In this document: piece after piece, positions 16,711-26,100 of the stretch | Position numbering within the stretch: position 1 is the first letter of the stretch | Layout of the letters: every line of letters starts with the position of its first letter | Origin: Geoanaerobacter sp964528055 | GTDB taxonomy: Bacteria; Desulfobacterota; Desulfuromonadia; Geobacterales; DSM-12255 | Direction of reading: 5' to 3' | DNA: 64,000 nt | Assembly: GCA_964528055.1 (NCBI GenBank) | Contig: CAZGQM010000002.1 | Coordinates: 315,795 to 379,794 of the forward strand | Position numbers and translations under genes: made by a program | Notes under the pieces: generated by a model | Told to the model about the DNA's origin: nothing | What the model saw: only the letters and a program-made list of their open reading frames with translations | Databases searched by the model: none

Positions 16711-17583
16711 ATGCCAAGTCTCAAGGCGATAAAGAAACGGATAACATCCGTCAAAAATACCCGCCAGATCACCAAGGCGATGAAGATGGTCTCCGCAGCC
16801 AAGCTGCGCCGTGCTCAGGAAAACGTTGTTGCCGCAAGGCCTTATGCACGGAAGATCGAAGAGGTGCTCCAGCGCCTTGCTAGAAGCCAGGATCTGGATG
16901 CACATCCTCTGCTGGAGAGCCGGGAAGTCAAGAAAGTTCTCCTGGTGCTGGTTACGTCCGACCGCGGTCTCTGTGGTGGGTTCAATGCCAATATTTCCAA
17001 AGCAGCAGACCGCTTTGCCAAGGAGAAAAAGTCCGAATCAGCCGAAGTATCGGTCATGTGCGTCGGAAGAAAAGGCTTTGAATTCATGAGGAGTCGTCAG
17101 ACGGTACTGAAGACCTACACCGGCCTCCTCTCCAAGCCTAATTATCAGGCTGCTGCTAATCTTGCGCAGGAGATAATAGACGGATATGCAGCAGAAGAGT
17201 ACGATAGTGTATATCTGATCTACAATGCTTTCCGTAGTGTAATGACGCAGGATATAACCATCCAGCAACTCCTCCCCATCGCACCTCCGCAGGCATCTAA
17301 CGATCTGGTGGATGAATATGCTCCGGAATATATCTATGAGCCTTCCAAGAGCGAATTGCTCAACGAACTGCTCCCGAAATATATTGAAGTAACCATGTTC
17401 AAGTCGATGATAGAGTCAGTGGCGTCCGAGCACGGCGCGCGAATGACCGCCATGGACAGTGCCTCAAAAAATGCTTCCGAGATGATCGGAAAGCTGACCC
17501 TGCAGTACAACCGCGCTCGTCAGGCGGCGATTACTAAGGAACTGCTGGAAATCATCTCCGGCGCCGAATCAATCAAAGGCTAA
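16711..17583 (+). CDS. atpG: ATP synthase F1 subunit gamma
   Basis: The 290-residue central-stalk subunit that turns inside the alpha3beta3 ring. The N-terminal helix (LKAIKKRITSVKNTRQITKAMKMVSAAKLRRAQ) and the C-terminal helix (ASKNASEMIGKLTLQYNRARQAAITKELLEIISGAE) are both intact and conserved. The middle domain contains TSDRGLCGGFNANI. It lies between atpA and atpD in the standard order. Confidence 0.96.
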   Translation: MPSLKAIKKRITSVKNTRQITKAMKMVSAAKLRRAQENVVAARPYARKIEEVLQRLARSQDLDAHPLLESREVKKVLLVLVTSDRGLCGGFNANISKAADRFAKEKKSESAEVSVMCVGRKGFEFMRSRQTVLKTYTGLLSKPNYQAAANLAQEIIDGYAAEEYDSVYLIYNAFRSVMTQDITIQQLLPIAPPQASNDLVDEYAPEYIYEPSKSELLNELLPKYIEVTMFKSMIESVASEHGARMTAMDSASKNASEMIGKLTLQYNRARQAAITKELLEIISGAESIKG

Positions 17584-17636
17584 CCATTTCGGTACGAAAA
17601 CATATGGCCTGACCGGCCGCAGGAGGAATTAACAGC

Positions 17637-19049
17637 ATGAGCCAGAACTTTGGTAAAATTTCGCAGGTCATCGGCGCCGTAGTTGACGTCGAATTTGAGC
17701 CTGGCAAACTCCCCACGATCTTCACCGCCCTTAGGGTAACAAATCCTGCTATTGATGATCGGGAGTGGAACCTGGTTCTCGAAGTTGCCCAGCATCTGGG
17801 TGAAAATGCAGTCAGGACCATTGCCATGGATTCCACTGACGGCCTTGTTAGAGGCCAGCAGGTCCTTGACAGCGGCAAGCAGATCGTTATGCCGGTTGGT
17901 CGCAAGACACTCGGCCGGATTATGAACGTTATCGGCGAGCCGGTTGACGAGAGGGGTCCGATAGGGAATGAGAAAGAGTACGAAATCCATCGCCCTGCAC
18001 CTTCTTTTTCTGACCAGTCCACAAAAGTAGAGTCCTTTACAACAGGGATCAAGGTTGTTGACCTTCTTGCTCCGTATGCACGAGGCGGCAAGATCGGCCT
18101 CTTCGGCGGCGCAGGCGTTGGCAAGACCGTTCTCATCATGGAACTCATCAACAACATAGCCAAGCAACACGGCGGTTTCTCGGTATTTGCCGGTGTTGGT
18201 GAGCGAACCCGTGAAGGTAACGATCTCTGGGTCGAGATGAGCGAATCCGGGGTTCTCGAAAAGACCGCCCTGGTGTACGGCCAGATGAACGAACCGCCGG
18301 GAGCACGTTCACGTGTTGCTCTTTCCGCTCTTTCGGTTGCTGAATATTTCCGTGACGAAGAGAACCAGAACGTACTCCTCTTTATCGATAACATTTTCCG
18401 TTTTACCCAGGCAGGTTCAGAAGTTTCGGCACTTCTTGGCCGCATCCCTTCCGCTGTCGGTTACCAGCCGACACTCGCAACGGAAATGGGTGAGCTTCAG
18501 GAGCGGATCACCTCTACCAACAAGGGATCCATCACCTCTGTTCAGGCTATTTACGTACCTGCCGATGACTTGACAGACCCGGCGCCTGCTACCGCATTCG
18601 CCCACCTGGATGCTACAACCGTTCTTTCCCGTCAGATAGCCGAGCTCGGTATCTATCCGGCAGTCGACCCGCTGGATTCCACCTCGCGAATCCTCGATCC
18701 TCAGGTCGTAGGAGAGGAGCACTATGCCGTCGCCCGTTCGGTCCAGTTCGTTCTTCAACGTTACAAGGACCTTCAGGACATCATTGCCATTCTCGGTATG
18801 GACGAACTTTCAGAAGACGACAAGCTTGTTGTTTCTCGCGCACGTAAGATCCAGCGTTTCCTTTCCCAGCCGTTCCATGTTGCAGAAGCCTTCACCGGAA
18901 CTCCGGGTGTCTACGTCGAGTTGAAGGACACAATCAAAGGATTCCAAGAGATCGTTGCCGGCAAGTACGACGACATCCCCGAGCAGGCTTTCTACATGGT
19001 AGGCACCATTGAAGAGGCACTGGAAAAAGCCAAGAAACTTATGGCGTAA
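17637..19049 (+). CDS. atpD: ATP synthase F1 subunit beta
   Basis: The 470-residue catalytic subunit. The P-loop GGAGVGKTV is near residue 155, the catalytic-site GERTREGNDL is near 192, and PAVDPLDSTSR carries the family signature near 350. A strong AGGAGG site stands 8 bases before the ATG at 17637. The length and all motifs are normal. Confidence 0.97.
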   Translation: MSQNFGKISQVIGAVVDVEFEPGKLPTIFTALRVTNPAIDDREWNLVLEVAQHLGENAVRTIAMDSTDGLVRGQQVLDSGKQIVMPVGRKTLGRIMNVIGEPVDERGPIGNEKEYEIHRPAPSFSDQSTKVESFTTGIKVVDLLAPYARGGKIGLFGGAGVGKTVLIMELINNIAKQHGGFSVFAGVGERTREGNDLWVEMSESGVLEKTALVYGQMNEPPGARSRVALSALSVAEYFRDEENQNVLLFIDNIFRFTQAGSEVSALLGRIPSAVGYQPTLATEMGELQERITSTNKGSITSVQAIYVPADDLTDPAPATAFAHLDATTVLSRQIAELGIYPAVDPLDSTSRILDPQVVGEEHYAVARSVQFVLQRYKDLQDIIAILGMDELSEDDKLVVSRARKIQRFLSQPFHVAEAFTGTPGVYVELKDTIKGFQEIVAGKYDDIPEQAFYMVGTIEEALEKAKKLMA

Positions 19050-19052
19050 TGT

Positions 19053-19106
19053 TGTAGGGGCAGAATGTAACTGCCTATACCGGGCGCGTCAAGCAGCGCC
19101 CCTACA
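19053..19106. repeat. Palindromic intergenic repeat between atpD and atpC
   Basis: A 54-base palindromic element fills most of the 68-base atpD-atpC gap. A 9-base outer stem (19053-19061 with 19098-19106, TGTAGGGGC/GCCCCTACA) encloses GGCAG...CTGCC (19059-19063 with 19071-19075) and GGGCGC...GCGCCC (19082-19087 with 19096-19101), which compete with the outer stem at its ends. The sequence resembles GC-rich REP-type repeats that occur many times in bacterial genomes, but I cannot see other copies in this window. It lies in the operon's transcribed region and could lower atpC expression or stabilise upstream mRNA. Confidence 0.65.
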
Positions 19107-19117
19107 GGGATATATAC

Positions 19118-19534
19118 ATGGCTGAAAAACTGAAGCTGACATTGGTAACACCATACAAAAAAGTCCTTGAAGAAGAGGTGGATGAAATTACCGCCTCTGG
19201 TTCTATCGGAGAGTTTGGGATCCTCCCCGGGCACGCACCTTTTCTATCGTCCTTGAAAATCGGCGAGTTATCCTATAAAAAGGGTTCGATAGTTGAGCAT
19301 ATGGCGGTCAACTGGGGCTATTTTGAGGTCGAGGACGACACGGTAACGGTTCTGGTTGAGACTGCTGAGATGGCTGAAGAAATCGATGTGGATCGCGCCA
19401 AGGCAGCTATCGGACGTGCAGAGGATGCCCTCAAGAAGCTCACGGCAGAAGATAAGAGCTACAAGATCATGGAGGCTGCGCTCGAGCGAGCGCTCATACG
19501 GGTGCAGGTAGCTTCCAAGGCAGCACGTCGTTGA
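19118..19534 (+). CDS. atpC: ATP synthase F1 subunit epsilon
   Basis: The 138-residue rotor subunit that couples gamma to the c ring and can inhibit hydrolysis. The N-terminal beta-sandwich includes GSIGEFGILPGHAPFLSSLKIGEL, and the C-terminal two-helix part follows. An ACAGGG site sits upstream. It is the last gene of the operon and is followed by a strong terminator. Confidence 0.96.
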   Translation: MAEKLKLTLVTPYKKVLEEEVDEITASGSIGEFGILPGHAPFLSSLKIGELSYKKGSIVEHMAVNWGYFEVEDDTVTVLVETAEMAEEIDVDRAKAAIGRAEDALKKLTAEDKSYKIMEAALERALIRVQVASKAARR

Positions 19535-19555
19535 CAGATGCAGACATATTTCTTC

Positions 19556-19586
19556 AAAAGAGCGGCCTTGTGCCGCTCTTTTTTTT
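19556..19586 (+). terminator. Rho-independent terminator of the atp operon
   Basis: An 11-base-pair stem (AAAAGAGCGGC at 19556-19566 with its complement at 19572-19582), a 5-base loop and a run of T ending at 19586, beginning 22 bases after atpC. Confidence 0.92.
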
Positions 19587-19593
19587 ACCTGCC

Positions 19594-19622
19594 TTGACAC
19601 CTGTATAGGTGGGTAGTATACC
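19594..19622 (+). promoter_or_regulatory. Sigma-70 promoter for pdxA region
   Basis: TTGACA (19594-19599), a 17-base spacer and TATACC (19617-19622), directly after the atp terminator and about 33 bases before the pdxA start codon. Confidence 0.6.
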
Positions 19623-19654
19623 GGCAATGAGGTCTTTCTCTCTGGGAGATATGA

Positions 19655-20665
19655 ATGACTAAACCCGTTATTGCCATAACCATGGGTGACCCGACCGGGA
19701 TAGGGGCTGAGATTATCGCTAAATCCCTGGCGGTGCCGGAGGTCCACTCCTGCTGCAGGCCGCTGGTTCTGGGTGACAGGCGGGCGATTGAACGAGGGAT
19801 TGCCGTGACCGGTTCTTCTCTTAAGGTGGAAACGGTCGAGGATCTTCCACCTGTTGATCCTCTGCATGGAACACTCTATCTCCGCGAGCTTTCCAGCCTG
19901 AGCGATAGCGACATTGTCTACGGAATGCCTACTCCTGCAACAGGCGACGCCATGTTCCGCTACATCGTGGCTGCTGCCGAACTCTGCATGAGCGGCAGGG
20001 CAGGTGCTATGGCGACTGCTCCGATAAGCAAGGAGGCACTCAACCGGGGGGGGCACCACTACCCCGGACATACCTAACTGCTTGCAGAGTTGACCAATAC
20101 TCGGGAATTTGTCATGATGCTCGCCGGCTCAAACTTGAGGGTGACGCTGGTGACCATACACGAGCCGATCAGCGCACTCCCTGGACTTGTGACCTTTGAG
20201 AAGGTACTCTCAACCATACGGGTGACCAATCGGGATCTGGAGAGATATTTCATCCCTTGCCCCAGGATCGCGGTAACGGCACTGAACCCGCACTGTGGTG
20301 AGGCAGGTCTCTTCGGCAGCGAGGACGAGCGGATTATCCGCCCTGCCGTCAAGGCTGCACAGTCTGAGGGGATTGATGCGATCGGTCCACTATCTGCTGA
20401 CACCCTGTTTCACTTTGCGGTTCGCGGCCAGTATGACGCAGTGGTCTGCATGTATCACGATCAGGGGCTTATTCCTCTCAAGCTTATCCACTTTGACGAT
20501 GGAGTAAACGTCACCCTTGGGATGCCTATCATCAGGACCTCTGTCGACCATGGTACTGCCTATGACCTGGCCGGAACAGGGAGGGCCTCTGCAGGGAGCA
20601 TGACAGCCGCCATAGCGATGGCAGCTGCTATGTTCTGCAGGGCAGAGCATAAAGGAGATCACTGA
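19655..20665 (+). pseudogene. pdxA: 4-hydroxythreonine-4-phosphate dehydrogenase, interrupted by an in-frame stop
   Basis: PdxA oxidises 4-phosphohydroxy-L-threonine in the DXP-dependent route to pyridoxal phosphate. The reading frame is complete from ATG (19655, GGGAG upstream) to 20665 except for one TAA at 20075-20077. Family sequence continues without a frame change on both sides: the N-terminal part has TMGDPTGIGAE and ends YPGHT; the C-terminal part resumes LLAELTNTREF and has PHCGEAGLFGSEDE, MYHDQGLIPLK and RTSVDHGTAYDLAGTG. The family normally has GHTE at the break, so a single change of GAA to TAA explains it. This is either a true nonsense mutation or a sequencing error. TAA is not a recoding codon for selenocysteine or pyrrolysine. 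Confidence 0.9.
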
Positions 20666-20687
20666 TCCTGTTACGGGAGAAACCCGC

Positions 20688-21752
20688 ATGACGAAAAAGC
20701 CAAAGGCGAATGGGCTGGTTCGTGTCCTTCAGCGTCGCGATGCCGAACTGGCGATGATGGTGGAGATCGGCAAGGCTCTGACCTCTACGCTCAACCTCGA
20801 AGAGGTCCTCAACGTGATCATGGACAGGGTCAGCCGCCTTCTTAAGCCGACTGCGTGGTCACTATTGATGGTTGACATAGAGAACGACGATCTGGTCTTT
20901 GAGATAGCCGTTTCGCCAACCGAGAGCTCTCTAAAGGGGACTCGTCTTGCAAAAGGTGTCGGTATTGCCGGCTGGGTCGCCGAGCACGCCGAACCGCTGC
21001 TTATCACGAATGTGCGCGATGATGAGCGCTTCTGCGATGCAGTAGATCGAGCAGCCTCCTTTACAACACGTTCCATTGTCTGTATCCCGGTGAAGAGCCA
21101 GGAGAATACTCTGGGAGTGATAGAGCTGGTCAACAGCCTCGATGATGGTAGTTTCAGCGAGGCAGACCTCGCCATACTTACCACCATTGCCGACTTTGCA
21201 GCGATTGCTATCGAAAACGCCAGGGCCCACGAAAAGGTCAATCAGCTTGCAGTCACTGATGAACTGACCGGTCTCTGGAACGCCAGGCGCTTCAATGAAC
21301 TCCTGGAGTATGAGGTTGAGCGGGCGAGTCGATATGGTGGCGAACTGGTGCTTATCTTCATCGATCTTGACCATTTCAAGTCTGTGAACGACACCCATGG
21401 GCATCTTGTGGGGAGCCGTCTCCTCTCGGAAGTCGGAAGGTTGTTCGGTCAGAGCATACGAAAGGTCGACAGCGCGGCACGTTTCGGCGGAGATGAGTTC
21501 ATCCTCCTCTTCCCAAATACCTCGAAAGATTGGGGTCAAATACTTGCAGAGCGCTTATGCAAGCTTCTGCGCGAAACCTGCTTTCTTGCGGATGACGGCA
21601 CCCGCCTGCGAGTGACCGGGAGTTTCGGGGTCGCAGCATTTCCGGCGGACGCTTCAAACGCGACTGAATTGACCCGCATGGCAGATAAATCTATGTACAA
21701 CGTAAAAGAGTCCACTCGCGATGGTGTTGCCGTTGCCACCAGTAAGCATTAA
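20688..21752 (+). CDS. GAF-domain diguanylate cyclase
   Basis: A 354-residue soluble protein. The N-terminal GAF domain (about 30-180, with GKALTSTLNLEEVLNVIMDRVS and VIELVNSLDDGSFSEADLAIL) is followed by a GGDEF domain (about 185-350). The active-site loop reads RFGGDEFILLF with the catalytic GGDEF intact, and FIDLDHFKSVNDTHGHLVGS is the metal/substrate region. No clear RxxD inhibitory site precedes GGDEF. It should make c-di-GMP in response to an unknown small ligand. The ATG at 20688 lies 22 bases after pdxA, with GGGAG upstream. Confidence 0.9.
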   Translation: MTKKPKANGLVRVLQRRDAELAMMVEIGKALTSTLNLEEVLNVIMDRVSRLLKPTAWSLLMVDIENDDLVFEIAVSPTESSLKGTRLAKGVGIAGWVAEHAEPLLITNVRDDERFCDAVDRAASFTTRSIVCIPVKSQENTLGVIELVNSLDDGSFSEADLAILTTIADFAAIAIENARAHEKVNQLAVTDELTGLWNARRFNELLEYEVERASRYGGELVLIFIDLDHFKSVNDTHGHLVGSRLLSEVGRLFGQSIRKVDSAARFGGDEFILLFPNTSKDWGQILAERLCKLLRETCFLADDGTRLRVTGSFGVAAFPADASNATELTRMADKSMYNVKESTRDGVAVATSKH

Positions 21753-21773
21753 CCTGAGATCTATGAGGAATTT

Positions 21774-22733
21774 GTGCTCCTGAAACGAATTTTGTTAGGG
21801 GGGTGTGTCACCCTGCTGCTGTATTTGGGGTATATAGTGGCATCACTCGCCTTTCTACCGCCGGTATCGGATCTGAAAAACCGAAAGATGAATATGGAGA
21901 TTCAGGTCAGGGATTGGCAGGGGAATTACCACCCGCTTACCATCGGGCCGAAGAGTCGCAACTGGGCGCCAACCGGAAGTATCCCATCCGAGATGAAGTG
22001 GGCGGTGATACTTGCAGAGGACTCGAATTTCTACAGGCATGAAGGGATCGATGTGAAGGCGATCAAGAATGCCATCAAGTATGATCTTGAGAAGAAGTCC
22101 TTTGCCCGGGGTGCTTCAACCATAACACAGCAGACGGCAAAGAACCTCTTTCTGTCCCGCGAGAAGACCATATCACGCAAGATCAAAGAGCTCTACCTGG
22201 CTCTTCGGATGGAACAGGAGTTGACCAAGGGGAGAATAGTCGAGCTCTACCTAAATGTTGTAGAGCTGGGACCGATGGTATACGGGATTGGACACGGATC
22301 GCGCTATTACTTCGGCAAACCGGTCTCTGCCCTTACCCCGCGGGAGTGCGCCTTTCTTGCCTCGATGCTCCCCGGTCCGCGGGTTGCCTATAATCCGTAC
22401 ACAAACCTGAACAAGGTTCTTAAGCGATCGGACATGATCCTTGGGCTGCTCAGGAAGAAGGGGGTACTCTCGGAGGAAGAGTACCGTCAGTCGCTGGCCG
22501 AGATGCCGAACATCGTCAGCCTGCAGAGGAAGGTCGACGAAACCCTGAAGAAGGAGATACTGCTCGAGAACCTCAGCAGTGCACGCAGGCCAAAGGTTGA
22601 GGAGCTGATCCCCGAATCGCCGGGTACTGCTGTCGATAAGTCTACGCAGGAAGGAGCGGCGGAAGTTCCTGATGTTAGGTTGCCGGAGGCGAAAGGGGGC
22701 GATACTCAGCCTGCGGCCAAGCCACCTTTATGA
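21774..22733 (+). CDS. mtgA: Monofunctional biosynthetic peptidoglycan transglycosylase
   Basis: A 319-residue GT51 enzyme that polymerises lipid II into glycan strands at the inner membrane. It has an N-terminal membrane helix (LGGCVTLLLYLGYIVASLAFL) and the family motifs: EDSNFYRHEGID with the catalytic Glu (near 83), GASTITQQTAKNLFLSREKTISRKIKE (near 111-140) and LYLNVVELG (near 160). There is no transpeptidase domain. The tail of about 60 residues after the catalytic domain is longer than usual, low in complexity and has no known domain. It starts with GTG at 21774 with GAGGA upstream. Confidence 0.92.
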   Translation: MLLKRILLGGCVTLLLYLGYIVASLAFLPPVSDLKNRKMNMEIQVRDWQGNYHPLTIGPKSRNWAPTGSIPSEMKWAVILAEDSNFYRHEGIDVKAIKNAIKYDLEKKSFARGASTITQQTAKNLFLSREKTISRKIKELYLALRMEQELTKGRIVELYLNVVELGPMVYGIGHGSRYYFGKPVSALTPRECAFLASMLPGPRVAYNPYTNLNKVLKRSDMILGLLRKKGVLSEEEYRQSLAEMPNIVSLQRKVDETLKKEILLENLSSARRPKVEELIPESPGTAVDKSTQEGAAEVPDVRLPEAKGGDTQPAAKPPL

Positions 22734-22753
22734 GGCAGATCAAGGTGGCTTTT
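22719..22753. terminator. Terminator overlapping the mtgA end
   Basis: A 10-base-pair stem (AAGCCACCTT at 22719-22728 with its complement at 22742-22751), 13-base loop and short T run. The mtgA stop codon lies in the loop. It sits between convergent genes and may serve both. Confidence 0.6.
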
Positions 22754-22771
22754 CCCCAGAAAACCTCAAAG

Positions 22772-23143
22772 TCACTTTGGCGTGTGGCAGGCACTGCATA
22801 ATCTTTCCCTATCTATCCTTAGCAGTTTTGCGACTGTTCCCTTGCCATGTGGTTCGTGACAGGTTATGCAGGTTATTTTGTTCTCCTTGTCCAATGGAAG
22901 CGTCAAATTTGGAGCCGTTGGGATGACTCCCAGAATATGATCCTTTGTGTTGCCGGGATGGCAGGAAAGACAGAGAGCATTTACAGTTGCTGCTTTCAGC
23001 GCTTTTCCTCTAAGGTGGCAATCAGTGCAGGCGACATGGGAAGTAGCCTCAGCAGTCCTTATGGAAGTAACATGAACCGTCATAAAACTGATCATGGCAA
23101 TCATAAGCTTGCAGATCGATGACAGTAAGTGGAATTTGGGCAT
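22772..23143 (-). CDS. Small periplasmic tetrahaem cytochrome c (paired CXXCH)
   Basis: A 123-residue exported cytochrome. A signal peptide (about residues 1-32) is followed by four CXXCH haem sites (CTDCH, CLSCH, CITCH, CSACH), arranged as paired CXXCH motifs with ITCITCHEPHGKG typical of the doubled-CXXCH family. It follows the large multihaem gene by 17 bases on the same strand, with GAGGAG before its ATG, so the two should be co-transcribed from the sigma-54 promoter at 26969-26984. A role as an electron shuttle to or from the giant cytochrome is inferred from this linkage. Confidence 0.85.
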   Translation of the reverse strand: MPKFHLLSSICKLMIAMISFMTVHVTSIRTAEATSHVACTDCHLRGKALKAATVNALCLSCHPGNTKDHILGVIPTAPNLTLPLDKENKITCITCHEPHGKGTVAKLLRIDRERLCSACHTPK

Positions 23144-23160
23144 AAGAGTTATCTCCTCTT

Positions 23161-26100
23161 TTATTCACCTGCAGGTTCGAACCAGTTCGATGTTGTTCCC
23201 ATCATCCCGCTATGACAGTTGAAGGCACAAGAGGTGGGGAAGTTGCTGAGCGCAGGGCCTGAGCCGATCCTTCCGTACTTGTCGCTGCCGGAGCCATTAA
23301 AGCGGGCGTACTGCATCTCGTCGTAAACCGCACCCCACTGGGTATTTGACCCATGAACATTATGACAGGATATGCAGGAAATAGATGATGAGTACATGTC
23401 CCGATACTTGTACGACCCCCCCTGCACGTGGAAATAATGAAGATTGCTCGTTCCTGTCCAAAAAGCGTAGTCATCGTATGCTTTTCCCGAACCTTGGCTG
23501 TTCCTGTCCCGGAAATTGGTCATGATGTTGGGAATATTATACGGCGGAGGACCGTCACCATTGATATCATAATTGCCGCCAAGCCTGTACCCCAGAACAG
23601 CCTCTTTCGCAACACGAGGGTAGTTTTGGTGGCAGCTGAAGCACGCCTGATAGGAGCCTTCATCGGCAGTCGTGTACCACCCATCTGACAACAGAGGCAT
23701 GGCCATGCTCTGACTAAGCATACCCACATTCTCCGCCCCATGACCATTAGAGTGACATCCGGTATTTGGATTGCCGTTGCCCAGGCAGGTCAGCCCCTGC
23801 TGCTTGTGTCCGAAAGACTTGCCCCAGTTTGTTCTGATACCTGCGCCTGCCTTATAGGGAGCCACCCCCAGCGATTTCCCGTCGGAGAACGGCGCCATCG
23901 TACCATTCGCTCCATTGGTATCATGGCAGCTGAGACAGAAGTTTTCGGCTGTTGCTGGATCGGCAGGGTTATACACATATATTGCGCCGGTGTCTGCATC
24001 CTTTAATCTAACCTTGCCCCCAGGGTGCTGGGAGACCTCGTGGCAGACCAGGCAATCCGCATTGGTTACAGAATGGCTGATGTTGTAGCTGCTGTATGTC
24101 ACCCGTACCGGCAGCCAGTCAAGGTAATTCGTGACACCTGTGCCGGTGAAGTAATTCCTGACCCTTACCATGAAGTTTGCATCACTCAGTTTTGCTGAGT
24201 CCCATGCCGTGCTTGAAGCAAAGTTGAGATACGTGGTGCTTGCGCTGTTTCGCGTAAGAGTTACCGCTTGTTCTGTACTCCAGGTTATCCCGTTGTCCCA
24301 GGAAACCTGGACGTACAGCCTGGATGTAGAGACGGCAGAGGCCATATAAAATGCCTGTACTCCAACCTCAACGTTGGTGATGACCTGCGAGATCCCGGGG
24401 AGAGTTATGGTGTAGTGCTGATATACCTGGTTGTCACCGTTAACGGTGGATGTAGCGTAGCTTGCGTCGGATGAGTAGGCATTGGCAGCAGCAACAAATC
24501 CGGCAGGGGTGCCGTCAGCAGTGGCAGAGGCGGCGAATACCGGAGAAGCAGTTTCTGTAATGGTCCTGTAGTTCAGTACATGATGTGATGATTTTTTGAA
24601 GTCTCCAGCGCTACCGGTACCGTCACCATTGCTGTCAACTACCTGTCTGACGCTACCGATCGGTGTCTTGTGGCAGGATACGCAGTCACTGTAGTTAACT
24701 GTCACAGAGCCACCCCATGTAGCTGGCTGGTGGCATCCAAACGTCCCGCTGCAGGACCCTCCATTAGCGTTATAGCTGTAGATGAGAGTTCCTGAGCCGT
24801 TACTTATGTCGTACTGGTTGTTGAGGTGCGCTGTCAGACCGGTAATCGTGTTTCCGGTCTGTGTTGTTGTCCAGTGACATTTGTTGCACGACATATAACC
24901 ATGCTTTGAGTGGCTGTTCGTTTTGGGCAACCCACTGGTATAGGAAGGCGGAGAACCGTGGCAAGCGTCGCAACTAGAGGAGCTGCCCCATATTGCGTTC
25001 GAATAAACATTTACCCCTGTTGAAACAAAGGTGCCGTCGTTGTGACAACTGTTGGCTGAGCAGGTGCCGCCCGAGGTGGAGAATGTATACGTGAAGGGGG
25101 TAGCAGGAGGTCCGGAGACATTGTACGCCTTGTTGACGTGTAGAGTGGTACTGGTAATCGTCGTTCCGGTAGTTGTAACAGCATAGTGGCAGCGGTTGCA
25201 GCTGAAACTGGAGTGCTTTGTGTGACTGTTGGCTTTGGGCTGGCCGCTAAGATAATCCGGCGGGTTGCCGTGGCAGGCATTGCAGGCTAAGGATCCGCTT
25301 CCCCAGTTGGTGGTGGTGCTGGGTGGGATGGCGCCTGTTGCTATCGATGTGCCGTTGCTGTGGCAGTATGTGTTTGTGCAGTTCGAATAGCCGTTGCCCG
25401 GCACGGGGCTTCCCTGGTACGCGCTCATGTTTCCGAATGCGGTGTCAATCCTGACATCGATCAAGCCGTTGGCATGCTTTGACGAGGTGCCAGATCCGTG
25501 ACAGATGATATTCCCGTTTATGTTGTACATGCAACTTGTGGTTATGAAGGGATAATCTGTGTATTTGTGGCATACCATGCACCGTACGGTATTGCTCGTA
25601 GTGGTGAAGCCGTAACTGAGATGCTTGGTATGGCTTCCAGTGGCCATCTTGGGGCCAGAGCCGTGACCATTGTGGCCGCCATCCGCACCGTGACAGTTAC
25701 CGCATAGAACGGAATTCACATCGCCCCACACCGGATTGTCATATACCGTAGGTTCTCCGATTCCTCCGTCGGGCTGGACATTGGAGTGACAGTAGACATT
25801 ACGACATTCGCCGGCTGTTCCGCCTGGAGCATGGCCATTGGTTGAATAGGTTCCGCCGAAGCTGGAATTCAGAATTACATCAACCTTTTGATTCAGGTGG
25901 TTGGATGTGTTGCTAATACTCCTGTTGCCGCTCGCCGTTGAGCTGTGGCAAGTGGAGCATGTGTAGACATGCTGTCCATAGTAATCACGACCGACATGCA
26001 TTGTGTGAGATCCGCTAGTGATTTCTGCAGCTGTGCCATGGCCATTGCCGTGGCACCCTGTACAGTCTGCAGGGAGCGGTGTGCCCCAGGACGGGAGAGT

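Noticed and set aside
17573..18445. 290-residue open frame antisense to atpD
   Set aside because: It lies wholly over conserved atpD/atpG coding sequence, has an arginine- and serine-rich composition and no family match.
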